From: Telopea speciosissima
Lineage: Eukaryota > Streptophyta > Magnoliopsida > Proteales > Proteaceae
DNA length: 64,000 nt
Assembly (NCBI RefSeq): GCF_018873765.1
Contig: NC_057925.1
Location: 43,989,010 to 44,053,009 of the forward strand
Direction of reading: 5' to 3'
Position numbers and translations under genes: made by a program. How positions within the stretch are numbered: the first letter of the stretch is position 1; each line of letters opens with the position of its first letter. Shown here in pieces: positions 23,019 to 35,600 of this stretch. Below the pieces are notes generated by a model. It did not search any database. It saw nothing but the letters and a program-made list of their open reading frames with translations, and was not told where the DNA came from.

Positions 23019-25104
23019 TAGCCTCCCACTTCAATTCCGGGTAACTTCGCCTAATTGATAATCATGATATGAGCATCCTTATTCAGAACTCTATGAACAT
23101 ATATACAGAAATCTAACAACAACAAAATAGTACTTTGAGAGCTAAAATGTCCTCAAAAGATCCTTTATAATTTCGAATGATAACTCCCTTGCCACCATGA
23201 GATGAATTGGAAACCCAAGTACAAGCACAAAAGATATTAAAATGATCAATAGATTGAGAGGAGGAGAGTAGCTCAAAACCCCACCTACCCTTCTTGTTCT
23301 TGACTGAGTGATGAAAAGCCTGTGTAGTACCAAGAAGAGACAGATTAGAGTGTTTAAATACACAGAAATTTCTTGTTTTCCAGATTTACCAAACTAAACA
23401 TGTATTGAACAATAATGAAAAATTAGAGAAAACTTCCTTAAAAATAAGACCTTGAAGATTCTAAAGAGAGAGAGAGACATAGGGAGACACTAGCATTGAA
23501 CTTAGGGTCTTTTTGATATCATTTTTCATTTTCATTTTCTGACATAATTTATAAGTGTTTGGTACGATTTATGAATCCTATTTCTATTTACAAAACATTA
23601 AAATAATAGAAAATCTATAATAGAGTTGATGCCTTATTATAGATTTGGATTTGGTTTTCATGCACGGTCGTGTATAAGAGGAATCTTTTACATTGATTTT
23701 TAGTAATCGTTAGATTAAAGTGTTTTAATCTGAACCGTTCAAGGATAAAGTAATGGTAGATACTTTCACCTATATGGTTACCTTTCAGTTACTTTTCAAA
23801 TGCGTGTAAAAGACTTTTGTATTTATCAACATAATTTAAAAAAAAAAAAAACACGAAAGAACTTCCTTTTGTTTCATGCTCTTCAACTCCCTTTTTCACA
23901 TCATCTTTCTATTGATTTTCTTTAAGAAATCTTCTCATATTCCTACTTCTGTACTGATGACAAATTAAGAGCCAACAAAAGCCAAGAAGAAAGGGTGGTA
24001 GTAGATCACCAGAGGAAAAGCAGACCCAAGCTCAGAAATTACCCAAGCAAAGAGTTTCTAGGTTAAACAACCCTTGTACTATCGTGCCCTGAAATAAAAA
24101 CAAAAATCTATCCATTGCAGCTGAAGAATCAAAGCTAAACAAGGTTTTGATCTCTTTAACCTGACCAAAGGTGCGGTTTGATTAAAGGTACTATCCATTG
24201 GTATGGTTAGAACCTCATGCACCAATCATGTGCAGGATGCAGTAACACCTGTTTGCTTTAAGGAATTTGGTATGGCTAATACTCACACATTTCCAGGTCC
24301 AATTATGATTCATTTGGTCCTTCATCCCAATTTTGATTTGGGATTGGAAACCATGTTTTGGCATGTGCTTAGCTACAAGATCATAGGAGCAAATCAAAGA
24401 AGTCTAGCTTTGTGAGTTCATACTTAATGGGTAAATTTTGTTATGATCACCCTGCAAACAGGTGGGATGAGGCATAGGGGTTTTGTTCACCTAACTAAAT
24501 AGAGAATGAACACATTAAGTTCACAATCGTAGAGTCAGTTACAAAACAAGGTTCTACAGCTAGATCTGATAAAATCTCTGAGAAAAGTAGCAACTGGGAG
24601 AATTCTTTTACTTCAACACATAATTCCACAAAAAAAATCAAAGCAAATCTATGCAACGGGTTTAATCGATTAAAATAGGATTTCAAACAGCTCAAATTTA
24701 ATAACACGATTGATTTCTTCTATTTAGATTTCTTTTTAAACTTCTTATCATCTAACTACACTCTACATAAGCCTTAACTTCTATGATTTCTCTGGATGAT
24801 GGTAACGCTAGTTAATGGCTGCCTTTTACATGAAAGACTGTGAGATCAACACCAAGAAGAAGAAGAAGAAACTGAAGAAGAGACAAAATAGAGAAGCGAG
24901 GGAAGAACAATTGCACGTCTAAGAAATTGGTTAGGGGATTGGTCACCTATAGAAGCAGTTTTCATATACGAACAAAATACGATTTGAAATACAAATTTAA
25001 TTCAATTGAGTTTTTTTGTCTTAATTGTATAAGGGCCCATATTTTAAGTATCTCAATACAACAGTTTGAAGCCTCACTATGTGAAATATGCGCCAACCAT
25101 GCTG
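23019..25104. other. No gene recognised
   Basis: The stretch is AT-rich with an A run at 23837-23850 and short GA-rich blocks (23465-23480, 24855-24905). Short ORFs show no family features. Nothing else could be supported. Confidence 0.4.
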
Positions 25105-25343
25105 CTTTTAGTGCTATATCCACATCCGCATCCGATTAGCTATCAGACGGATTTGGAGTGTGCTAAATCGATACGGATCAGATATTTTATCCGTTTATAT
25201 GTAAATATAGCTTTTTTGGATAGCTATAGCCTATCGGTATCTGCATCCGTTTAGCTTTCGAACGGATTCAGATAGTGCTAAATGGTTGCGGACACGAATA
25301 CGAAAACGGATTTTGACTATTCATTTATACCCCTACTTTTAGC
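25105..25343. mobile_element. ATCCG-rich hAT-like MITE, 5'-truncated copy
   Basis: The segment shares long blocks with 53770-53990: GCTATATCC-CATC, GGATCAGATATTTTATCCG, TAAATATAGCTTTT, GGATAGCTATAGCCTATC and TTTAGCTTTCG-ACGGATTC. It ends TTTATACCCCTA, a hAT-type end. CTTTTAG(T/C) stands on both sides (25105-25112 and 25336-25343), a possible 8-bp duplication with one mismatch, although the left end lacks the GAGCTGTAAACGG start seen in the other copy. Confidence 0.65.
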
Positions 25344-25994
25344 ATAGTTGGAAAACAAGGTTTTCTGACTCGACTTATCTTTTAGAAAAACTTGGTGACT
25401 CGATCTTGTCAAACCCGGTCAAGGCGAATCACTTTATTTTAATATTTTTAATACAATAAATCTGTATAAATTAGTAAAAAAATAAGGAAAAAATAAGATA
25501 AAATAATGAATCACATAATAATGCATTTTGAGTTTATACCATTGAACATGAGAAGGGAGTCGGAAGAATTGAAGGTTTCTTACTATTTTAGAATACGGAT
25601 TGCTAATTTATTCAACTAAAATTCAAGTGAACTGGCTTTATAGTTTTTTTTTTTTAAATGACTAAACTAGCCGCAGCTGCGCATGCCGCGCACCTGTGCA
25701 AGGTCGCGCCTTGTGCAGGCTGTGCACTTGCACAACCACGGAGTAGCTGGCGCAGGTGGTCTGCCCATAGGCAGGCAGTAACCCGCGTGCACTAGGTTTG
25801 AAGAGATGATCACCATGATGCAACGGAGGCTTTATTGATCTCATAGAGGGCATGACTTCCCTAGGTGGAAGAGTAGGATAGTGGAGCAGAGGTTGGATGC
25901 TTGGGACTTCATATTTAACTTGCATCCATCACCGTCCTCACAGGATTTACCACTAGAATAGGATTTCCAATTGATGTTTATGTTTTGGTCAAAT

Positions 25995-26116
25995 GTTCTC
26001 TGGATTGGGGGAGCAGGCTGCACCCAAACACATGAGGGTGTGCGAAATGACCACCTTACTCCCTTAAATGATAGGCTCATGTGTCTGGGTGTAGGCTGCG
26101 TTGCGGCGCAGAGAAC
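25995..26116. mobile_element. Fold-back MITE, about 122 bp
   Basis: Two arms of about 41 bp form an imperfect inverted repeat around a short centre: GTTCTCTG then GCACCCAAACACATGAG at 25995-26036, and CTCATGTGTCTGGGTGTAGG through GAGAAC at 26076-26116. There is no coding capacity. It lies about 0.6 kb upstream of the RTL2 start codon. Confidence 0.7.
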
Positions 26117-26427
26117 ATCAACCCTTATGTTTATTATCTTTTTTGTTAGTTGTATTTCCTTTTATTCATTTTATGTGGTGTTTTGAAAATAGTACCTCTA
26201 GCTTTCTTTTTCTTTTCGAATGTAAAAGTGTATGTTCTTTCGATGGTCAGGAGTTTGCCATCATTCGGTTAAAAATATGGAATCTTATTTGACTTGCACA
26301 ATTTATGATCCAGTCTCATTACTTTTTACCCTAACATAATCTACACAACTTCTGATCAGATTTTTCAAAATGTTGACTTCACTTCGTGACTTGCTCAGAT
26401 AAAACCTGGTTTTCCAACTTCGGTTTT

Positions 26428-26572
26428 AGAGGAACACCGGTCACTAGCGTGTGAGCTTGAACCCCGCCTTCTCAAAAAAAAAAAAAAAGAAAATTTTTTC
26501 AAAAAGATTCCGAAAATTACAAAAACGGAAAGAGGGTAGACCGCTAGAGACGCCAGTGACCGGTGTACCTCT
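26428..26572. mobile_element. Short inverted-repeat element upstream of RTL2, 145 bp
   Basis: The ends AGAGGAACACCGGTCACTAG (26428) and, inverted, AGAGGTACACCGGTCACTGG (from 26572) form 23-bp arms with two mismatches. The interior has a 15-base A run (26466-26488 region) and no coding sequence. A target duplication could not be fixed. It ends 116 bp before the RTL2 ATG, so it probably lies in the promoter or 5' leader. Confidence 0.7.
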
Positions 26573-26688
26573 TACCTTCTCCTTCTCCCTCTCTATCTGT
26601 GATAGAGGCCAGAGACCTACGTAAACTCACTATCTCCCAGAATCCCAATTTCTTGCTTTATTTCAATTGCGAAGAGCAATCGGAGAAG

Positions 26689-29600
26689 ATGAGGATGAAG
26701 AATATGAAGGAGGGTTACGAGATTCTGGCGCTTTCCCGTATCATGAATGCATACGAATACGATCAGGAGGAATCATCGTTGTCATCGTCAATGGGAATGG
26801 AAGCAGTGGACATGAACATGAGAGCAGCGGTGGCGGCCGTGGAAGACATTCTCCGCTACCGCTTCAAGGACAAGACCCTCCTTCAGGATGCCTTGACCCA
26901 TTCTTCCTACACTGACTCTCCTTCCTACCAACGCCTCGAGTTCGTGGGTGACGCCGTTCTCGGTCTCGTTCTAGCCGAGAATGTATTCCGAGACTACCCA
27001 GACCTCGACCCCGGTCATCTCTCTCTCCTCCGTGCTGCCAACATTAGCACAGAGAAGCTCGCCCGTGTTGCCGTCCGCCACGAGCTCTACCGCTACGTCC
27101 GTCACAAAGCCCCTTCTCTTGAAGCCAAGGTTGGTGCCCAAACTGAAAGCTTGCTTTTGCTCTCACCCTACATCGTTCTCATTCTCATCAGTCATTCTAT
27201 GTGTCGAGAAGTTTCCTTTTCTTTTTCATTCCTTGATCCTTTGTTTGGTTACTATATAATCTTTTGATTTCGTGTTCAATTTCAGGTTAGCGAGTTCGTC
27301 CTTGCTGTTCAAGAAGAAGATGGCGCCGTTACCTACTGTGGATCTGTTAAATCGCCTAAGATTTTGGCTGACATTGTTGAGTCTGTTGCCGCAGCTGTTT
27401 ACGTCGACTGTAATTATGACCTCAAAGCTCTGTGGAAGGTACTTGTTCTGTTTTTTTATTCTCCTTACTGAATTCTTTTCATCTTCCTCGTCTTCTGGTT
27501 ATTCTTCCTTCCTGGTTATCAGTTTTTCATTTTCCCACTGCAACGGCCTCGGTTCTTCTTGCAGGTTTTTAAGAGACTTATGGAGCCAATTATTACCCTT
27601 GAAACCTTACACAAGCAACCACAGCCGGTGACCGTGTTGTTTGAGTTTTGCCAGAAGCAGGGGAAGCAAGTGGACGTTAAGCATTGGAGGAAAGGGTCCA
27701 AGAATATTGCTAGTGTTTACGTGGACGGGAAGCTCATTGGCTCTGGTTCCTCAGATCAAAAGGAGATAGCCAAGCTTAATGCTGCGAAGGAAGCTTTGGA
27801 AAAGCTGTGGAAATTGCAACCCTCGGAGACCAAGACTGGGGGTGGTAATGGAGCTGACAAGATTGAGGGGGCAAAGCACAAGTTGAATGAGATATGTGGC
27901 AAGAAGAGGTGGCGTCAGGCCAAGTATAGGTATGCACTTCCGTTCTTTCTGGAACTCAATTCTGCTTTCATCTCTGAAAACATGCAGTTGTACACTATTA
28001 GGAAGTGAAGGCATATATACTTCATTCATTTACATTCTAAGGATAACCACTGCAACACGTCTGTGGGTCTATATCACAAACTTAATTGTTTTGCACATGC
28101 TAAGAAGTAAGTGGGTTGGAGAAAGTTTCTGTAGGATAATACCAAAACTGTGGGTTACAGTCTGCTTTTTGTTATGGCCGGATATCAAGAGGTTCGAGCT
28201 GATTTTCTTACTTATGTTTCTATTCTAGGGCACCCATATCCTTATGGAAGTAGTATAAATAAGTGAAAAGCAACTTAGTTTTCATATTGAAAGTCTGGAT
28301 ATTTGCAACTTGAGTGTCCATTCAACTAGGCCAGATGTCAAATGCTATTTGTTGGTCGGGCATAAACATATTAATGTATTACTTAACACAGTTGACACAG
28401 AAGATTTTGCCTTGTCATAGTGATGCAGCCAGCCAATCCTGGATTCCAGATTAGGAATCAAATATCAGATGGGCTGCACCACAGGCAGTTACAAATTTGT
28501 GTTTATTTAAAAAAAAAAAAAACAGTTTAAATTTGTTTCTCCAATGACCAAGAAATGTGTTTTTTACCCAGTTCATTCCAGAGCTGTTTTTTTTAAACCG
28601 TTGCCATACGCACACACCCTAGATAACTGGATGCAAATCAGAAAATAAACCTGAGGTTCAGGAAAGCAAATTGATGGCAGTTTATACAAGGATAGATGTT
28701 AATCAATTCAGGAACTTGATTCAGATTCAAGAACTAACCTGAAACTGAAGGATTCTAATTGAATATTAAACTGCAGGTATAGAAATTAGAAGTACTGACC
28801 TGATTTTGATGGAGAAGAAAGTAGAAGATCAAAGAAGATACCAATCAGAAATCCACCTGATTGCAGGCTTGAAATTTCTCCAGAGCCTAACCTGGAATCC
28901 TCTAGGCCTTACACTACTGAGTCCACAGCAGTATTTGGTCTGAAATCCACAGAACCAGTAACATAAAGTTTTTTTTAATCATCAAAATCAGGGGGAGGTC
29001 TTAACCTTTTACATATATTTATAGCTTTACTAAAAGCTGTCTCAAACTCAATCAAGGAAAGGCTAGAGCCAATCCTGACCAGATTAAAAAAAAAAAGAAA
29101 AAAAAGAAAGAATAAAAACTAACTCTAAATTCTCCAATTGCAGGCGGTGATTGGTGTCCTAATCCGACCAGGACTCTGAGAAAATAAAGGAAATATACTG
29201 AAAACAAGACTGGAGTAACCTAATACAGCCTGACTACTGACAATTTAATAACAATAAAACAAAGAAAATACAGCCCAAACAAGACCCCACGATTCTACTT
29301 CCAAGGAGATGCAGAAATTGAAACTGCAGGCCAGAAGGAGAACCAGATAACTGGTTCAAAACAGGAACTGCGGCCTAGGAAAGCCTAATTTCTTCATTTT
29401 GCCACAGGCCCTTCTTTTTCCAGAGATACTTTCGCTGGAATCTGGATTCTGCATCACATCTTAATCATAAAACATCTAAGTCGCCTTTGTTCAACTTGTG
29501 GATGAGTAAAAAAGACCCTTAAAATTCCCCCACTGAGTACCGCATTCTGTTTCTAGACAACATAAATTGGCTGCGGTTTAGGTTAACACCCTATTAACAA

Positions 29601-32600
29601 GACTGAAACATCAAATGAATCCCCTGAATAATGGCTACTTAAAAGGTGTAATAAAATTATATAAAACAGAACTAAAACTGGACCCAAATACTTGAATACC
29701 TTGGAAATCTGAACTGACGCTACCACTAGGTGGCCCACAACTTTACTTGAAAGTTCCCCTGGACTGACCCCCCTGAACAGAAATGATCTGTGGGAGCCCT
29801 CATCATTTACCTGTGCTTAATTGGTGATTGGAGGAATATTGTGAGGGACTGGCATTTGCAACAATTAAGTTGGAGGGAAAATATCATAAGATGGCTATGC
29901 TTTGTGCAACAGCATGTTGAGCAATCAATCAAGGAAGGATCCATAAATGCCTTTGCATAGGTGGGTACGTCGGAATATATGATGGCAAGAATTGTAGGCT
30001 AAAATCAGGAATGAACATATGTACTCACGGTAGCTTAGGAAATCCCATAGGCAATTAGTCATTAAAGAAGCATTGACTAGGATGATTTCTTCCTGTGCAG
30101 CAGAAATCATGAGGACTGAGTTGGTATAGTTCAAAGCTGAGGAAGATGTGGTAACAAAGAAAAGATATGGAAATTTATGCTTGAACAAAAGATATGGCAT
30201 CATCATTCACCATTTGCTTCCATGAATTCTGATCCATTTTTCAGTTTCAGGTGGTGATGCTGATGATGAAAATGCTGTTCTATAAACCTTAACAAACATA
30301 AGTGTATAGATTGATGCATATTAGGTCAATATATGGTCTTCAAAGTTCCATATGGTTCTCATTAATCAATGACCTTCCTATTGAAGCATAAAATATTAAA
30401 CTAGGGCTTTTTTTAATGCTTGTTCTCATTTTGGGTTATTCTTTATTGGATAACAATTGTAATTTTTTTGCTTTCATTTATTCTAGTTCCTTTCAGCTTT
30501 GGTTGCCTGATTCTTTCCACATCTTCTGGTAAAAATATAGAAGTTTCTACTTTTGACTATACTTGATATTCTTTCTTTGTGACTTCCATCTTCTTATGTT
30601 TGTTTTTAGCTTTTGTCTGTCATTTTGTGAATCATCATTAGATATATTAGTTTGATCACGTGTCAGTTGATTTCTATCAATAGTTGTAAGCCTCTAACAT
30701 ATGGTGTAAAGCTTCAAAGAGGATAATAGTTTCTATTTTTTTTTTCTTTTCCAAATAAAAGAGGTTAATATTTTCATCCATGCAATGATAGTCAACTTTT
30801 TACTCTTATTTGCATCACAAAATTTAACTCAATGGTGCAAAATTTCAAAGCAAACATGGTAAAACTTCTATCCATGCTTCTTGCCGTAGTAGCAACTAGC
30901 AACTAAAGATGATGTCTTGATTAGGGGTTTGTACTGAATAAATCTCTTCTGACTAAAATTTTAGTATGCATTAGGAAACAAACATGGATAAGAGGGCGGG
31001 CCTTGGTGCAACGGTAAGGTTGCTCCATTGTTACCAAGTGGTCATGGGTTTGAGTCTGGAAACAGCCTCTCTGCGAGAGCAGGGGTAAGGCTGCGTATAT
31101 TATGATCCTGCCTTGACCCCATAGTGGCGGGAGCCTCGTGCACTGGGTACGCCCTTTTTTTTAAGGAAACAAACATGGATGTAGAAAGATCTTGATATGC
31201 ATAGGTTGTGCCAGATTGGAGCTTGCATAAACTTTTAGCCATGCCTTGCTTAGAATTAAGGAAGGTGGATAAAGTGCAGAGATAATTGTGGGTGTTGTGC
31301 CATTGACAGATATATTATCATTAAAATAAGCAGGGAAGTTTTATGTGAACTTGGCTATTGTGTCCTGTAATGCGGACTCAAAGCCAGCATAATGGAGGAG
31401 GATAGTGTTTGGTTGGAAGGTGGCATAAAACATGTTTATGAAGTATTTTAAACACCTTTTGTTAAATCATTCATCGAAATAAGGGGTTGGACCATGGGAG
31501 GAAGGTGGTGGGTGAAACTTTATAAGATTGGCTGCAGGACTGGTGATGCTTTATTGAGTAAAAATCGACACATACAATAGAAGTACTGTGAGTGAGATGC
31601 AGATGTTGGAGGGTATGAATTTTAAGACAGAGGATAGAATCAGAAATGAATGATCCGTAGGAACTTTAGGGTTTGAAAAAGGGGTGACATGATGAGGGGA
31701 TAGAATCAGAAATGAACAGATGATGTGCATAGTTCATCTATGAGTTGTTGTTTTATCCTTACAGACTTAACAATTGACACAGGATAATCATGTATTGCGC
31801 AACATTTTATCTTAATACGATGAGTTGACGCACATACACATCGGGACATTATGGAGCTTTCCAATTTTCATCTATCATCCGAAGATCACAATCAACGATT
31901 GTGATATCCGGTTTCCATTTTCTCAAAGATCTATTACCATATCAGTGTTATTCCACTACCATATTAGAGTTATTCTTGTTTCCATACTAGGCTTGTAATT
32001 GTTGGGTTTCCATACCGCAGCAGATTGAAATTGATTGTAATCCTCAACTGATATTATATAATGAAAGTGTCCATCTCATTAGAGATTCGACTGGTTCACA
32101 GTTAACATGGTATCAAGTGCTTGGCTCTCCACCGAGTTCTCTTCTTCCTAATTCTTTTTTTTTTCCAAGCTCCACCGAGCTTCTTCAATGGCTGATGATA
32201 TGTCTCAGGCCATATCCCCTCCCGGGACGCCCTCTCTAGCCGCTGCAGATCCTACTCCACCCATATCACCTCCAGTGGCCTCTCCTCTGCTGGCTGCCGA
32301 CCACCCGCCACCCCTCTATGCTGCAGCAGCCCCACCATCTCTTGTGACCGCCCCTGTCGCGTCTCCCCTCACCGGTGCCCACCATTTCCTCTCTATCAAA
32401 CTATCCTCGAAGAATTATATATTTTGGCATCCTCAGATCACACCTTATCTCCGTGGTCAAGACCTCTACGGCTTCGTTGATGAAACCAAACCTTGTCCAT
32501 CTGATCCCATTGCCACCCATGTAGGGCTGAAGCAAGACAACATTATAATGAGTCTGCTCATAGCTTCCCTCTCTGAAGATACTATCCCTATTGAAGTTGG

Positions 32601-35600
32601 AAAGACAACCAGCAAGGACCTGTGGGGCGCACTCCAGGGTACCTTTGGGTCCACCTCCAACACGCGCCTAATGTTGTTGCACATGGCCCTTCAGCTTGCA
32701 AAGTCGATTGCTGACGAACTTGCTGCTGCTGGTAAGCCCTTATCTCTGGCTGGTTTCAACCTTCTTATTTTCTGCTCTCTCCATCAAGATTTCATGGTAA
32801 TTGTACCATTACTAATGACTTGCCAAGACCCTATCTCATACACTGAGCTTCATGGGCTGCTGTTGAGCCAAGAATTTTTCAACGGCAATTCCATCAACAA
32901 GCTCTTCCTCAGCAATTCTTCCATGATCACCATCATGCCACCCTCCGCTCATCTCAGTCAGCCCGCTGCCCCCACCGGTCAACCTGCCACCTACTCCAAG
33001 AGTGGTGGTTGTGGCTGTGGGGGGTGGGGTCGCGATGGTCGTGGAGTTCAAGTGGCCGCGGTATGTTTTGCTTCATCTATCATCGGGCAAATCATCTGGA
33101 GAGTACTTGCTACTACAGGAACCCAACCGCCCCTTCCCCTACCACTCACCCCACCTGTCCCCCACCTCCATTGGCCTATCTTACTCACCAGACCCCTACT
33201 CCAGCCCTTACCCATACCCCTCCCCACTGGTCTCTCATCCATGTAACCCATACCATTCTCCATCGGCTGCCTTACCTGATATCCAGATACAGGCGCTACC
33301 CATCATGTAACGTCGGCCATTCAATCTCTCTCCTCCTATGACACATACAATGGTAATCAACAGATTCAGGTTGGCAGCTGTAAGGTACTTCCCATCATTC
33401 ACACTGGTTCCTCATCTATCTCCTCCCCTCATTCCTTTCTTCTTTCTAATATTTTGTGTGTTCCCTCCCTTACAAAACCATTGCATTCTGTTCAGCTTTT
33501 CACTCAGGATAATAATGTGTTTTTTGAATTTCATGCCTCTCATTTTCTCGTCAAAGATGAGAAAACCAGGACTACTCCGCTGTCCGGCCCGAGTAGGGGA
33601 GGCCTCTACAGCCTCAATGTTTCATCTTCTTCTCCTCCGTCTGCTAATATCACTAAATGAATTTTCATTGAAGGCTGGCAGTGTACATTGGGCCACCCTC
33701 ATGAGGAGGTCTTTCGTCATATGTTACGCACTAATGATTTACCTACTTTTTGTGTGGGGACCTTCTCCCAATGTTTCATCGGATGGTCACCATTACTTTG
33801 TTATATTTGTTGACGACAACACTAAATTTATTTTATTGTCCTTCAGGGTGTAAATCTGAAGTTTTTGCCACCTTCCAATGTTTTAAATCTCTTGTGGAAC
33901 ATCAGTTTTCCCGTCAAATTATTTCTTTCCAAATGGATTGGGGCGGTGCGTTTCTTACTTTACCCCTCTTCTTTGAATCTCTTAGCATTCATCACCGCCT
34001 ATCCTGTCCTCATACTCATGAACAACAAGGCAGTGTTGAACGCCGTCATGGATATATTGTTGAAACCGGACATACTCTTCAAGCTCAGAGTTCAGTACCA
34101 GCCCAATATTGGCACTTTGTGTTTGAGACTGTTGTGTATTTAATCCATCGAATGAATGCCCTACTGTGTCACTGGTAATGTATCCCCATATCAACTTGTT
34201 TATCATACCCCACCCGATTACCAGTTTCTCAAAGTGTTTGGTTGTTCCTGTTTTCCACTGTTACGGCCCTACAACAGTTACAAAATGGAGTTTTGGTCTA
34301 AACCTTGTGTATTTCTTGGGTAAAGTCCTTCTCACACTGGTTACCGTTGCTTGGACATGTCCGCAAACTGCATCTACATAGCGCACCATGTCCGGTTTGA
34401 TGAAACCAGTTTTCCTTTCCACTCTCGGTCCATCCTTGGTCGCCCACCCCTCTCTCCATCTCCCTCCTCATTTCCTTGGGCTGTTGCCCCCAACTCCATT
34501 GGTACCAGTCTCTTACCGCCTCCACCAGCTAACTCCCAAGCCCCGTTAGGCCATTACCAACCCCTATATCTTCCCCTCGTCTACCCAACCCACCATCCCC
34601 CTTCCTCACCTCACTCCATTACTGACTCCCTCCCCCTCTCCCACTCCATCACTGCCTTGCTCCTCCACTCCCCCTATTAGAACTCGGTCCATTGTTGACC
34701 TTTACCACAACCCCACTGCCCCCACTATGGTGCAGTAAAAAATGGCTGCTACCAAGATTGATTCTGGTAGAGAATAGGGACAGGAATGTTGAAGGTTGGT
34801 GGTAGTGATGATGAAGATGGTTAACTTTGTGAATTCGGCAGGTGTAGTTGATGATGAGTGGAGCTACTAGTGTCTCAGCCATAGGAGTCCCACCTTGGCC
34901 ACGCCTTAGGAGTCCCACCCAAACAAGCTTGATAAACTCACAAGCACTCTCAAAAGAGAAGACAAGTCTTTTTCCAAAATCTGGAATTGCTACAGCAGCC
35001 TTCCACGAATTCTGTTTATATAGGAAAAAGGAGACTTAATAGTCTCTTGGATTACATCAAAATGAATTAAAAGACTCTTGGAATTCCAAGACTAAATGGA
35101 ATTTCCCAACCATAGTTATCAAGTTGGGAAGGCGACCATGGCGTTTTAGAGGGTAACAAGCAAGGCCACACCGCCATGGCAGCAAGACGCCTGCCTAGGC
35201 ATCCAAGGCAACCAAGAAGCCTGGACGCCATGGCGTCACCTTGGATACGCCTTGATAACACTTATAAACCAAACCCAATAAAACATTAACTACAACTTTC
35301 AAACTTCTAACTAGGAAATTTAAAAGACAATAACTACACCTTGGAACTATCCCCTATACATTGAAAACAAAACCCAATAAACCTAGGAACAATAAACAAG
35401 AAACTTAGAAACTAGTTACAAGAAATAATAAATTATTCTAGGAAGCTGAAAAGTCACTTGATTGTGTTGACTTAAGGGCCCAGAACTTGGCAGTCCCAAG
35501 GGTCCACGATTGGACTGGCTGTGCCACAAAAATAAATCAGTCCATGTTTGAACTGTGCTTGAACTTGGGCTGGGCCTTTTTTGATGGACCGGTTGTTGGA

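Noticed and set aside
31030-31065. tRNA-like box B (GGGTTTGAGTCTGG)
   Set aside because: It is the pol III box of the Au SINE; no cloverleaf can be drawn.
32466-33263. Minus-strand ORFs within the Copia gag region
   Set aside because: Antisense shadows of the gag frame.
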